Assembly: GCA_045658305.1 (NCBI GenBank)
Contig: JAZOUT010000147.1
Span: 1-24,857 of the forward strand
Length of the DNA: 24,857 bases
DNA from: Aphodosoma sp045658305
Lineage (GTDB): Bacteria > Bacteroidota > Bacteroidia > Bacteroidales > Paludibacteraceae
Direction: 5' to 3'
The notes under the pieces were generated by a model. The model was not told the DNA's origin. It was given only the letters and a program-made list of their open reading frames with translations, and did no database searches. This document shows, piece by piece, positions 7,301 through 14,790 of this stretch; within the stretch, counting starts at the first letter, position 1; each line of letters starts with the position of its first letter. A program made the translations under genes and the position numbers.

Positions 7301-9318
7301 ACCTCTAATTTTGTTAAGATTTCATCAATAATCTGTATAGGAATTAATGATAACGGTTTGCAATATTCCTTCAATAGCGAAACTTTAGGAGTTGTTATAT
7401 CTGAAGCTTGAATAATTAAGTTTACTGCATATAGGATAGCATTACCGATATTAGCAAGATGTTTATGTTCTGGAATCCAAAATTGTAAAAAATACAACTT
7501 ATTAGAATCCTTTGGTAATTTTTCTATCTCAACAAGTAATTGATCTACAGTTAGTTCTCGAAACATTCCTCTCATCGTATGAGATAATGTCCTCAATTGT
7601 TCGTCTACAATTCGAGTTGCAGCAATGTCAGCTTTCGCTAAATCTTCTTTATTATTACTATCTCCTTCGTTATAAGCTATAGAAAACATTGTATAAAGTC
7701 TATCTATACGATGTCTGTCATTTGTTACTTTCGCTATTTGATCAATAATTGATAGAGCCTGTGAAAACTTTATTGGTATCATTAACTGTGCTAATTCAAT
7801 GGCTTTATCTGGGATATGTGCAAAATCAATAAGCGCAACCAAATCATCAATCTGAGCAAATATATCGTCGGCCATATCAACTGGAAGTGTATTTTTCCGT
7901 TGGGCCATAAGGAGCAAACATTTTAAACGTTCCTCTAATAAAAATACACTTTGCGATAATTCATAAGCAGTCTCGTAATCTCCAATAGCTAATAATGCAA
8001 GTAATTCTATTTCTGACAATTCATTTTGTTCCATCTCTCGTGACGCACTCCTTGTCACTGCAAAACGAAAACAAGCATTTTCATGGTTTGTCAAACGACT
8101 TGCTATCAAGCCATATTCACATTGCTCATTGATGGCTGATTGAGATTTACGTTTTTCCAAAAAGTCTTGTACTTTATCAGAAGTAAGATATTTCACTAAT
8201 TCATATTGACGCTCAGTTCTATGATACAACGATGGTAATGTATAAAAACTATCTTCTAGATTTTCTGACTCTAATATCGTTATTAGTATATTTTCAACTT
8301 CAATACGTATTTGAGGTTCCATTTTTCCATAAAGATATTTTCTCAAACAACGATTATCAATCTGTGGATACCCATTAACAATTTTAATGTACTTTGCAAA
8401 ATAACTGATGATATTTCTGTATTCTTTATCGACATTTAGAACCCTAATTATTATATCCTCATGAATTAACATTTCTGATAATGTAAGTATAGCCATAAAT
8501 AGCTTTCCTTCTATCGATGGATAAGCATTAATATAATTATAATCTTCAAAGTAGAATTCATCCTCACAATGCCGATCGAAATTATCAATAACTTCTATAT
8601 TGCAGTTATTCTTTTGATAAATATCCAGCAAACATGATAAACGTTCGGCATTGCCCTTACTTAGATGCCAAAATATTTCAGCATGTTCATTCGTTATGGT
8701 AGGGAATAATTCCTTTATGTAGTCTAATACTGCATTTTTTTCAAAACGCACTAAAATTTGAGAGGAAATAGTTAATTCAATTTGAGGAAGAATTTTTTTT
8801 ATTTTTTCTAAATTACCAGAAAATAAAAATCTAGTATTTTGAATATTATACAAATGGGTTATAAAAGAACGAATCAGGTCCTTATTCCCATCCGTAACGC
8901 GATCAAAACCATCAAAAACAAAATAAAGCACGTGGTTATCCTGTTTCAGTTTTCGCATAATACGTGACAAAGGACTAGGATTTTTGACCTTTTGTGTTGT
9001 TAAATTATCAGCCCCGTTAATGTAAAAATCTAATTGATTATTTATACTCGCTTTAAATTTTGCAACATTTAGCGCGATTGTAGAAAAATCAGAACAAAAA
9101 TATGAAATACTATTTTTACTATGTTTCCCTGCAAACATTGCTAGAGTTGTCGTTAAGCCAACTCCTTTATCCCCATCAATAACCAACACTCTATTAATAT
9201 CCAATTGTCCCTCTATCATATCCAAGAATGAATCTCTAGATATAAGTTTTTCTGGTAAATTAGGATATGTAGAACTAGCACTACATTGATTTAACAATAC
9301 TCGTTTTTGTGAATTCAT
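4390..9318 (-). CDS. Giant STAND-like NTPase with C-terminal phospholipase-D-like domain
   Basis: 1642 residues from an ATG at 9318. Residues about 25-180 form a P-loop NTPase: VLVIDGDKGVGLTTTLA (Walker A region, about 44-60), ISYFCSDFS, then VLYFVFDGFDRV (Walker B, D136 and D139) and RFLFSGN (sensor-like). The usual Walker A lysine is leucine (G-V-G-L-T-T). Residues about 200-1450 are helical and repeat-like, consistent with a STAND sensing arm. The last 150 residues look PLD-like: IIDPYFHPEDLTFIKKLF, DVTILTN, then PIHDRWWILFD at about 1568-1578, an H-x-R(x5)-D variant of the HKD motif, and a SLSTLG-VRD segment. STAND NTPases with terminal effector domains commonly defend against phage by sensing a viral protein. 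Base composition is very AT-rich compared with the flanking sugar genes, suggesting transfer. The defence role is inferred. Confidence 0.75.
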   Translation of the reverse strand: MNSQKRVLLNQCSASSTYPNLPEKLISRDSFLDMIEGQLDINRVLVIDGDKGVGLTTTLAMFAGKHSKNSISYFCSDFSTIALNVAKFKASINNQLDFYINGADNLTTQKVKNPSPLSRIMRKLKQDNHVLYFVFDGFDRVTDGNKDLIRSFITHLYNIQNTRFLFSGNLEKIKKILPQIELTISSQILVRFEKNAVLDYIKELFPTITNEHAEIFWHLSKGNAERLSCLLDIYQKNNCNIEVIDNFDRHCEDEFYFEDYNYINAYPSIEGKLFMAILTLSEMLIHEDIIIRVLNVDKEYRNIISYFAKYIKIVNGYPQIDNRCLRKYLYGKMEPQIRIEVENILITILESENLEDSFYTLPSLYHRTERQYELVKYLTSDKVQDFLEKRKSQSAINEQCEYGLIASRLTNHENACFRFAVTRSASREMEQNELSEIELLALLAIGDYETAYELSQSVFLLEERLKCLLLMAQRKNTLPVDMADDIFAQIDDLVALIDFAHIPDKAIELAQLMIPIKFSQALSIIDQIAKVTNDRHRIDRLYTMFSIAYNEGDSNNKEDLAKADIAATRIVDEQLRTLSHTMRGMFRELTVDQLLVEIEKLPKDSNKLYFLQFWIPEHKHLANIGNAILYAVNLIIQASDITTPKVSLLKEYCKPLSLIPIQIIDEILTKLEVITEFIKYPTIDYVELQLLIIEALVKHEKEKAYSKLQDLYLEISEYEDKNIMIHAKSLLLANYEKLGTPKEIENALMPGFNLQNEIEGDVLNQFKYSAYHMKVVEGVIRELVCLYPSIVDAIIPQMNTEPRRTRAYLLAASVYAERRDIEKFDVTRFLKYIGLIKYDTSDIGIPLKIIIRRLTTIQKDEERVLTIIKHLSSAFDKIEDESTKCQVLSNVYIWGAKNKYDDTFFKHIKSQLDETWEGIDSPWLKVIIGYEIAKSLSRISLKLESREYVEKTRKYRNEQILPNYSCVRAVHSSLSMYVHSLGILIRSQLNIENDLERFKNLLGHYDSDSETIILWGCLALEYYVAGNKEQFSNIVRLYIDKDLSNFSLYNQKKILFNISPVLYLNAPEQYIRKISSFDERFRNSCIEHVASFIISKYPYISDIETKDDNYICGDLDYSDISKLIHLLKISSDECFVFSYVELLTRKEKDNELRKLSREQRKDMLSSLDEIVNTKFPTKSGIQHKGYQVICKAMLLGCKQYAAIDWEKIRSEIEEIDNLADKAFLYLHSANFIRNVEKRNSFLDKGLECSLSISGGFDKLNRMDMCLSNTFLSRDKIRTRSVANSIMKAMLQNENGTFQDYQKFIDIVYENDPQLADQLIDQVDRDQVRLHFKNRLKKHILSNKKINTAKDSLQEIPNLDREEQIRFYKKQLTDLVANKATIRNIDELYPIIDSIYHGPIMSSVDAIVYYIENIYRKNLTHKSANDILRQIHESLYCNLRLVFAVSSSTQERMQRINEIMSRTISIGTEGMVLAGEESKGHKIIIDWYQKYHFDVLRIIDPYFHPEDLTFIKKLFDLNTNLDVTILTNMEKQDASIEDYQMVWNQISSDMPGKLKIVLLYYTDKKISCPIHDRWWILFDPEDGTKSVINTPSLSTLGVRDAVVSEMDVSKIPAIEKLWCRYVNDRIRKMPDGRRLSYEEVYIR

Positions 9319-9463
9319 ATTAATTAATCATTTAAGTGACAATATTAAATTCGTAACACCTCTATGTTCGATACAAAATCACTACTATTATTCATACAAT
9401 GTAGTTGATAAACATCAAATGAACGTGTTCTGTAAAAATAATATTATCAGTGCGTTTTAAAAG

Positions 9464-9952
9464 TTAGATATCTACAATTATAGCTTCCACAAATTGCAAT
9501 TGCGATAATGCTTTGTCTGTATGAAACGATACTTGATTAAACAACACATGCGTCTTCAGTTGCACTACAGCTGCTTCTGCGCTCAACTCCCCATTCTCAT
9601 ACAAACTGATAGTGGCATATAGGTTATCATTCGCTACAGGACCAAGTACAATATCATAATCATGCAACGGAGCAAAACGGCGATTGGCAACAACGAAATC
9701 TAACCACTCCTTGGTTGCACCATTGTACTCCATTATCTTCAATACACCATCACTCAACAGATTATCATCCACTTCATATACAGACACTACTGCATTTCCT
9801 CCTCCCGCACGTTCACGACGAATACGTGCCCAACGAGCAGCTTGATCGAAATCCACTGTGGTATAAAAGCCCTTTCCGTAATCTGTATTGGGACGACCTT
9901 GGCGAAGACTTGGTTTCTTCACTGTTACTACTGAACCATGATATAGTTTCAT
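9464..9952 (-). CDS. DUF3990 family protein, probable toxin-like partner
   Basis: 162 residues. The N-terminus MKLYHGSVVTVKKPSL followed by DYGKGFYTT (residues 24-32) and QAARWA is the DUF3990 signature, a family thought to have an ADP-ribosyltransferase-like fold. A second conserved stretch, DNLYATISLYENGELSAEAA, lies at about 109-128. Its start is four bases after the stop of the DUF3791-like gene, so translation is probably coupled. DUF3990 and DUF3791 genes recur together in Firmicutes and Bacteroidetes, and the pairing suggests a toxin-antitoxin-like module, but the sequence alone does not prove activity. Confidence 0.8.
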   Translation of the reverse strand: MKLYHGSVVTVKKPSLRQGRPNTDYGKGFYTTVDFDQAARWARIRRERAGGGNAVVSVYEVDDNLLSDGVLKIMEYNGATKEWLDFVVANRRFAPLHDYDIVLGPVANDNLYATISLYENGELSAEAAVVQLKTHVLFNQVSFHTDKALSQLQFVEAIIVDI

Positions 9953-9956
9953 TTTG

Positions 9957-10373
9957 TTATTTTTTTCTATTGTTAATATATATATATATATCTTGCAAAA
10001 TCATGTCCTTACCTTGTGTATGAAGCATATCAAAGCCTTTCACCAGATACTCATCGACCCCATAACGGCGGAATAGTGCGTATGCCTCTAGTGAGGTCAT
10101 GTCATGTTTTCTTGCATAATTTTCCGCACAGAACGTCAGAAACACAATCACATTATTCGATACGATACGCCCATGTGACAACCAACTTTGTTCCAACAAG
10201 CGATAAAGTGATTCTGTATCCAGATACCACCACTTGGCACTTTCATCGTACATCTTGGCATAGAAGGGAGAGTCATAAATATAGCCCAATGCAGTTCTCA
10301 CAGGAATATGCTTGCGCTGCGAGACCAACAATGCCAATTGTGATATTTTCAATGGAATAATAGAGGCACTCAT
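9957..10373 (-). CDS. DUF3791-like protein with extra N-terminal domain
   Basis: 138 residues. The C-terminal half (about 72-130: IVFLTFCAENYARKHDMT, then LFRRYGVDEYLVKGFDMLHTQ) matches DUF3791. The N-terminal half (about 8-65: ISQLALLVSQRKHIPVRTAL, GYIYDSPFYAKMY, WWYLDTESLYRLLEQ) looks like the small separate protein that often accompanies DUF3791/DUF3990 genes, so this may be a fusion of the two. It has its own consensus promoter 22 bases upstream. Near the 3' end the DNA is an (AT)8 run encoding DIYIYI. Probable antitoxin-like partner of the following DUF3990 gene (inferred). Confidence 0.75.
   Translation of the reverse strand: MSASIIPLKISQLALLVSQRKHIPVRTALGYIYDSPFYAKMYDESAKWWYLDTESLYRLLEQSWLSHGRIVSNNVIVFLTFCAENYARKHDMTSLEAYALFRRYGVDEYLVKGFDMLHTQGKDMILQDIYIYINNRKK
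9976..9991. repeat. (AT)8 dinucleotide run in the 3' end of the DUF3791-like gene
   Basis: Eight AT units inside the last twelve codons, 24 bases before the start of the DUF3990 gene. Slippage here would change the C-terminus and move the stop relative to the next start codon. Confidence 0.8.
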
Positions 10374-10395
10374 ATTCTTTTTATTTTTATCGCTG

Positions 10396-10427
10396 CAAAG
10401 TTACACATTTTTTTTGATATAGGCAAA
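10396..10427 (-). promoter_or_regulatory. Bacteroidales-type promoter for the DUF3791/DUF3990 pair
   Basis: Minus strand: TTTG, 20 bases, TAACTTTG, ending 22 bases before the ATG at 10373. Exact match to the Bacteroides consensus, and the same -7 sequence as the promoter at 1054-1085. Confidence 0.8.
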
Positions 10428-10479
10428 TTTGAAGCGATTTTTCTAATTTTATATTCATTCTACATCTGCAAAACCAATG

Positions 10480-10667
10480 TTTAACGAGTTAACGAGTTAA
10501 TGTTTTTACGATTTAACGTTTAACGACTTAATGTTTAACGATTTAACGTTTAACGACTTAACGAGTTAATGTTTAACGACTAAACGAGGCATTCAATCGT
10601 TCATTCGTTCAATCGTTCATGCGTTAACTCCTTCATTCCTTCAATCGTTCATTCCTTAATTCGCTCA
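10480..10667. repeat. Array of 7-8 base units downstream of the four-helix bundle gene
   Basis: Units drift along the array from TTAACGAG/TTAACGTT to TCAATCGT/TCATTCGT to TCATTCCT/TCACTCCT. The array runs right into the stop codon of the four-helix bundle gene: the TGA itself is in a TCACTCCT unit. Confidence 0.9.
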
Positions 10668-11036
10668 CTCCTTCCCCCCAAGGCATTTCCTACGCAAACC
10701 AGATAATATAGCTGCTATCTTACGAATCTGTTCTTCAACTTGAGTTAATTCGTTTTGATTAATATATCCTAAATCGCAAGAGATATCCATTTGGCAGTGT
10801 ACTTCCATCAAAGAGCCAAAAGCTATTTCAAAAAAATGTGCTTGATCTTTAGCAGATGTTCTACCACTACCCTCTGCGATATTAGATGGTATAGAAATCA
10901 CCGCACGTCGTAATTGATCACACAACGCATATGTCTCCACTTTAGGGAACTTTTCAATGAGTCCATACACCACCTTTACAAGATTCTTTGCCTCTTTATA
11001 CGCATCTAAATTCTTAAAACTATACTTTGCTTCCAT
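10665..11036 (-). CDS. Four-helix bundle protein (23S rRNA intervening-sequence / Avd-like family)
   Basis: 123 residues, usual length for the family. SFKNLDAYKEAKNLVKVVY opens helix 1, ALCDQLRRAVISIPSNIAEG and SGRTSAKDQAHFFEIAFGSL form the conserved central signature (about residues 38-75), and LGYINQNELTQVEEQI leads to the last helix. Such proteins are encoded inside 23S rRNA intervening sequences or stand alone, and their structural relative Avd assists diversity-generating retroelements; no reverse transcriptase is present here. The gene sits tightly between two related 7-8 base repeat arrays (10480-10667 and 11047-11158), so gene plus arrays may be one mobile unit. The family call is strong; the function is unknown. 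Confidence 0.9.
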   Translation of the reverse strand: MEAKYSFKNLDAYKEAKNLVKVVYGLIEKFPKVETYALCDQLRRAVISIPSNIAEGSGRTSAKDQAHFFEIAFGSLMEVHCQMDISCDLGYINQNELTQVEEQIRKIAAILSGLRRKCLGGKE

Positions 11037-11046
11037 AATTCATAAA

Positions 11047-11158
11047 CCTTCATTCCTTAACTCCTTCCCTCCTTCACTCCTTAATTCCTTCACTCCTTAA
11101 CTCCTTAATTCCTTCACTCCTTAATTCCTTCATTCCTTCACTCATTAACTCCTTCAAC
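11047..11158. repeat. CCTTMAYT octamer array upstream of the four-helix bundle gene
   Basis: About fourteen eight-base units such as CCTTCACT, CCTTAATT and CCTTAACT. Read on the minus strand they give AAGGAGTG/AAGGAATT units containing Shine-Dalgarno-like AAGGAG just before the gene. Confidence 0.9.
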
Positions 11159-11183
11159 CTAAGCGCCAGCGGATCCGCCGCGC

Positions 11184-12659
11184 TTAAATCATCCCTCGTC
11201 CGGCCAACTTAAACCAGTTCCAGGCGATGGCGGCGACGAACATCAGCGCGCACCAGTAGGGGTAGTACTTCTTCACCCACCAGACCTTGTTCATCTTGCT
11301 GATGCCGTATGCCGCGAACATCAGCGTGAACGGCACGATCGGCAAGTGGAACCGCTCCGACTGCGCAAAACTACTAAACACCAAGACCACCAGATATCCA
11401 CACAATAGTGCTAACGGCAATACATATTTGCGCCAATCGCCACTGAATAGCAGTATGAACATAGAAGCGATAGTGAAAAACGAGAGAATATTCTTCACAA
11501 AGTTTCCTCCGTGAATCATCTTTTGGTTTTCTTGACCTGGCACATCGTTCATTGTGGGGAATGGCAGGGTAAAGATCATCGGTGCAAACACCGCAGCACC
11601 CGCGTATTTCGCAAATCGGTTGTTCAAGCCACCAGCCATATCCGTTCGTATGGCACGCCATTCCATATTAGTCTGCTGTGTCGAACCACGCGTTTGCCAC
11701 ATCTGCATAATATCTTGCCCAATACTTGTACTGGTCGTTACTACCACTCCAGCAAAGACCACAGCCAATGTCAGCAACAGCGCACGCCTACCCCAACTAA
11801 CCACCCGTTCGCTACTGAGCAGCAATGCGCAGAAGAAGGCCATCACCATTACCGCTGCCAATGCGGTTCGAAACATAAACATCACCGCTGGAATCAACAT
11901 CAACATAGCCGTAGGAAAAAATGCCAATTTTCCTTTGCGTAAAAGATAATCAGCCCTTTCGGCAAAAAGGATAAATAGGAACACCATTTCCACCTCTTTC
12001 AGTTGGAATGAGCAATAGTATATCAAGTTCGGCATCAGCATACATATAATTGCCGTCATACGCCCGACATGTTCTCCAAAATTGCGCGATGCCAATTTAT
12101 ACATCAATACGGCTGTCCATGCACCTAATAATGCTTTTATCAATCTGGCAACAACTATGCTATCGCCAAAGATCCAATATACAAAAGTAAGATAAATAGG
12201 ATAGCCCATATCGGAGAATTGTGTACCTCCCGAATATTTGTCAATATTGCTATATATATTCCAATCTCCATTACGCATCATGATTGCTGCATATTGTGCC
12301 ACTTCGTTATAATACAACTCATCACCTGCCTCTATGGAGAATGCCGTACCTGTCCATTTTTGATATAACACATACGATATCACGACCCATACCGCACACA
12401 AAAAGAAAGCCGTCCAAAAGAGTTTTTGCGTAAAATGCAAAGGTTTCATATAGAACCAACCTTTGGATATACGATTAGCGAAGTAGAAAAATCCTAATAC
12501 CTCTATCGCACCGAAGAACCACCATTGCCAATGGAGCATGTGAGAAGCAAATAAAATATTACAACATAAAATTGCTGCCACATACGTCAGCACCGCCCAA
12601 CTCGTTACACGTTTTGGGATATATGCTAATAAATTACTATTTTGCATGGGATTTATCAT
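11184..12659 (-). CDS. Multi-pass membrane protein, GT-C (PMT/ArnT-like) glycosyltransferase candidate
   Basis: 491 residues with roughly ten to twelve hydrophobic segments (for example about 20-40, 75-97, 240-275, 295-310, 400-445). After the early membrane segments an acidic loop, IEAGDELYYNEVAQYAA, then DKYSGGTQFSDMGYPIYLTF and RLIKALLGAWTAVLMYKLAS recall GT39/ArnT-type polyprenyl-phosphate-sugar transferases, where such an acidic loop is catalytic. LPNLIYYCSFQLKEVEMVF-like text follows. It might instead be a Wzy-like polymerase; no other polymerase candidate is in the window. It starts 5 bases after the stop of the GT32-like gene, so the two are cotranscribed. The GT-C call is moderate. 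Confidence 0.65.
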   Translation of the reverse strand: MINPMQNSNLLAYIPKRVTSWAVLTYVAAILCCNILFASHMLHWQWWFFGAIEVLGFFYFANRISKGWFYMKPLHFTQKLFWTAFFLCAVWVVISYVLYQKWTGTAFSIEAGDELYYNEVAQYAAIMMRNGDWNIYSNIDKYSGGTQFSDMGYPIYLTFVYWIFGDSIVVARLIKALLGAWTAVLMYKLASRNFGEHVGRMTAIICMLMPNLIYYCSFQLKEVEMVFLFILFAERADYLLRKGKLAFFPTAMLMLIPAVMFMFRTALAAVMVMAFFCALLLSSERVVSWGRRALLLTLAVVFAGVVVTTSTSIGQDIMQMWQTRGSTQQTNMEWRAIRTDMAGGLNNRFAKYAGAAVFAPMIFTLPFPTMNDVPGQENQKMIHGGNFVKNILSFFTIASMFILLFSGDWRKYVLPLALLCGYLVVLVFSSFAQSERFHLPIVPFTLMFAAYGISKMNKVWWVKKYYPYWCALMFVAAIAWNWFKLAGRGMI

Positions 12660-12664
12660 AAATA

Positions 12665-13411
12665 TTATGATTTATAACTTCGTTTTAATAATCTTTTTAA
12701 CTGCACTAACCTATCCGTCAGTTTCGTTCCTAACAGCTTTTGTGTAACAAACTGCTTCATTTTTTGCCACGCAGAACGCTCAACCCAACTACCTGCAAAG
12801 TGATGAATGCAATAAGTATTCTTCGTCAACTTCAGCACACGCGTACTTGTCAGCGGACAAAAATAGTCCACAGGGAACACATGCAAATCATTTTTATACA
12901 CCCCATATTGTCCATCAATCACAAACCCACCTTTGACCATGATATCTGCGATAGTGATGGTATTCGGAGTCATATCCAAGGAACCATCCTCCAAACGAAA
13001 ATGGCGATTTTCATCATAATATGCCAATTGCTCGGTCACCCATACGCCATGCGGTGCACTCGCCATCAGTCCCGTAACAGGTGCCTTGCTCATACTCGCT
13101 TCATAACCCGTAAAAGCAGGCAAGTGCAATAGGTCATCCAATGGGCGCAATATCTCCACATCCGTATCCATATATACACCGCCTTCACGCTCCAATGCCC
13201 AGAGACGCACATAATCAGTCACAAAGGCAAACTTACGCGCCTCGTAGGCTTCTTTCACGTAGGGGACACTATTGATATCGAAAGTATCCTCGTTCCACAA
13301 ACGCAATTCATAATCTGGAAGGTACTTCTTCCAACTCTCAATGCATTTTTGTGCCAGCTCAGGCATCGGTTTACCACCAAACCAGCAGTAGTGTATAATT
13401 TTTGGTATCAT
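12665..13411 (-). CDS. GT32/OCH1-like glycosyltransferase (DXD type)
   Basis: 248 residues, complete for this family. MIPKIIHYCWFGGKPMPELA opens the fold, FVTDYVRLWALEREGGVYMD leads to the D-T-D metal-binding motif (residues 82-84), and the pattern matches the Gly_transf_sug family seen in capsule loci. It acts on the cytoplasmic side, adding one sugar from a nucleotide donor; which one is not visible. AAGGAG lies 9 bases before the ATG, an unusually strong ribosome site for Bacteroidales, immediately preceded by a small hairpin. No membrane segment or repeat insert. Confidence 0.88.
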   Translation of the reverse strand: MIPKIIHYCWFGGKPMPELAQKCIESWKKYLPDYELRLWNEDTFDINSVPYVKEAYEARKFAFVTDYVRLWALEREGGVYMDTDVEILRPLDDLLHLPAFTGYEASMSKAPVTGLMASAPHGVWVTEQLAYYDENRHFRLEDGSLDMTPNTITIADIMVKGGFVIDGQYGVYKNDLHVFPVDYFCPLTSTRVLKLTKNTYCIHHFAGSWVERSAWQKMKQFVTQKLLGTKLTDRLVQLKRLLKRSYKS

Positions 13412-13420
13412 ATTGTTTAT

Positions 13421-13438
13421 CTCCTTGCCCTATGGGCA
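13421..13438 (-). promoter_or_regulatory. Strong ribosome site beside a hairpin before the GT32-like gene
   Basis: Minus strand: the hairpin TGCCC-ATA-GGGCA runs directly into AAGGAG, and the ATG at 13411 is 9 bases downstream. The stem shares one base with the ribosome site and could influence its access; any effect is inferred. Confidence 0.45.
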
Positions 13439-13516
13439 GAAATCTTATTAATCTTATTTTCTATTCTTATACTACGCTTCTTTCAAGGTACTCCGTAATC
13501 CATTGCAACCGCTAGC

Positions 13517-13531
13517 ACTCGCTGTGCGAGT
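13517..13531. repeat. Perfect hairpin between wecB and the GT32-like gene
   Basis: ACTCGC, a three-base loop, GCGAGT. It lies 79 bases downstream of the wecB stop on the minus strand, with no following T run, so it is not a clear terminator. It resembles the stems in the CAAAAATACGC elements. The rest of 13412-13609 shows nothing else I can name. Confidence 0.45.
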
Positions 13532-13609
13532 CCGCTTAATCTTAACTAAAAAAAGCAACTATTGACTTTACCGTTGAGCGTCACCATCAAGAGCGCAATC
13601 AAGTTGGAT

Positions 13610-14764
13610 TTACTCACAAAGTTTGTTGACTATGCGCTCGCAAGCGTGACCATCTCCATACGGATTCACTGCTTCGCTCATACGGCGATAGGTGTCGGCA
13701 TCATCAAGGAGCATACTAACGCCTTGCTCTATTTTCTCGCGATTGGTGCCGACGAGCAATACCGTACCTGCCTCTACAGCCTCTGGACGCTCAGTAGTAT
13801 TACGCATCACTAATACGGGTTTACCCAATCCAGGTGCTTCCTCTTGCACACCACCCGAGTCGGTGAGGATCAATGTACTATGCTGCATCATATACACAAA
13901 TGGCAAGTAATCCAATGGTTCTATCAAGAACACATTCTCTGCACCCTCACCCAAAATCTCCAACACAGGCTTGCGCACATTGGGGTTCAAGTGCATGGGA
14001 TATACGAAATCCACATCCTTGTACTGCTCCGCCAAGTGCTTGATAGCGTGGCAGATATTCAAGAATCCATCACCAAAGTTCTCACGGCGGTGCCCCGTAA
14101 TCAGCACCATACGACACTTGCCCTCCAAGCGTTGCACATCATAGCCCATTTTGTCAATTTTCGTTGCTACTTCATTAGCAAGTGCCTTATCCTCAGCCAA
14201 TCGCTTTACCACCATCTGCAAAGCATCAATCACGGTATTGCCCGTTACCACTATCTGCTCAGGTTTCACACCTTCCTTCAAGAGGTTCTGCTCTGCCAAT
14301 GGCGTTGGTGCGAAATGGTGGGTAGTAATGCGTCCTGTTATAAGACGATTCATCTCCTCTGGCCATGGGCTGTAGATATTACCTGTACGAAGACCAGCCT
14401 CCACATGCCCTACAGGTATCTGCTGATAGAACGCCGCCAAGGCTGCCGCCATCGAAGTTGTCGTATCACCATGCACAAGGACTATATCAGGCTGTACCTC
14501 TTTGAGTACATCGCGCATACCGAGTAAGATACGCGAGGTGATATCATAGAGGTCTTGATTAGGTTTCATTATGTTTAAGTCATAATCAGGTATAATATCA
14601 AATAAATGCAGTACCTGATCCAACATCTCACGATGCTGACCTGTTACACAAACGATAGTCCAAAACTGCTCAGGATATTCCTGCAGCTTCTTTACTAATG
14701 GCGCCATCTTTATCGCCTCAGGGCGGGTACCAAATACAAGTAATATTTTCTTCATTTTATTCAT
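13610..14764 (-). CDS. wecB: UDP-N-acetylglucosamine 2-epimerase (non-hydrolysing)
   Basis: 384 residues, normal length. Converts UDP-GlcNAc to UDP-ManNAc in the cytoplasm for surface polysaccharide. Motifs in order: FGTRPEAIKMAPL (11-23), VLVHGDTTTSMAA with D100, HVEAGLRTGN with E122, SPWPEEMNRLITGRI (about E136/E137), ITGHRRENFGDGF near 222-234, and DSGGVQEEAPGLGKPVLVMR followed by TERPEAVEAGTVLLVG. All known active-site positions look intact. I keep the ATG at 14764, which has AAGGA two bases away; the ATG at 14755 is also possible. No repeat insert inside, but repeat-like GAGGTTAGAGGCTAAAGG lies between this gene and the GT2 upstream. No UDP-ManNAc dehydrogenase is in the window. Confidence 0.95.
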   Translation of the reverse strand: MNKMKKILLVFGTRPEAIKMAPLVKKLQEYPEQFWTIVCVTGQHREMLDQVLHLFDIIPDYDLNIMKPNQDLYDITSRILLGMRDVLKEVQPDIVLVHGDTTTSMAAALAAFYQQIPVGHVEAGLRTGNIYSPWPEEMNRLITGRITTHHFAPTPLAEQNLLKEGVKPEQIVVTGNTVIDALQMVVKRLAEDKALANEVATKIDKMGYDVQRLEGKCRMVLITGHRRENFGDGFLNICHAIKHLAEQYKDVDFVYPMHLNPNVRKPVLEILGEGAENVFLIEPLDYLPFVYMMQHSTLILTDSGGVQEEAPGLGKPVLVMRNTTERPEAVEAGTVLLVGTNREKIEQGVSMLLDDADTYRRMSEAVNPYGDGHACERIVNKLCE

Positions 14765-14790
14765 AATCCTTACCTTTAGCCTCTAACCTC

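Noticed and set aside
9319..9463. Promoter for the STAND gene
   Set aside because: Near matches such as TGATTTTG and TAATATTG exist but none has both boxes at the right spacing; the gap shows nothing else I can support.
10665..11036. Diversity-generating retroelement
   Set aside because: The Avd-like protein is there, but no reverse transcriptase or template/variable repeat pair is visible.
13517..13531. Terminator for wecB
   Set aside because: Perfect stem but no T run after it, and the nearby T run lies before the stem in the direction of transcription.
13844..14527. 227-codon plus-strand open frame opposite wecB
   Set aside because: wecB has every family motif on the other strand; the opposite frame is open by chance and is rich in His, Ile and Cys without structure.
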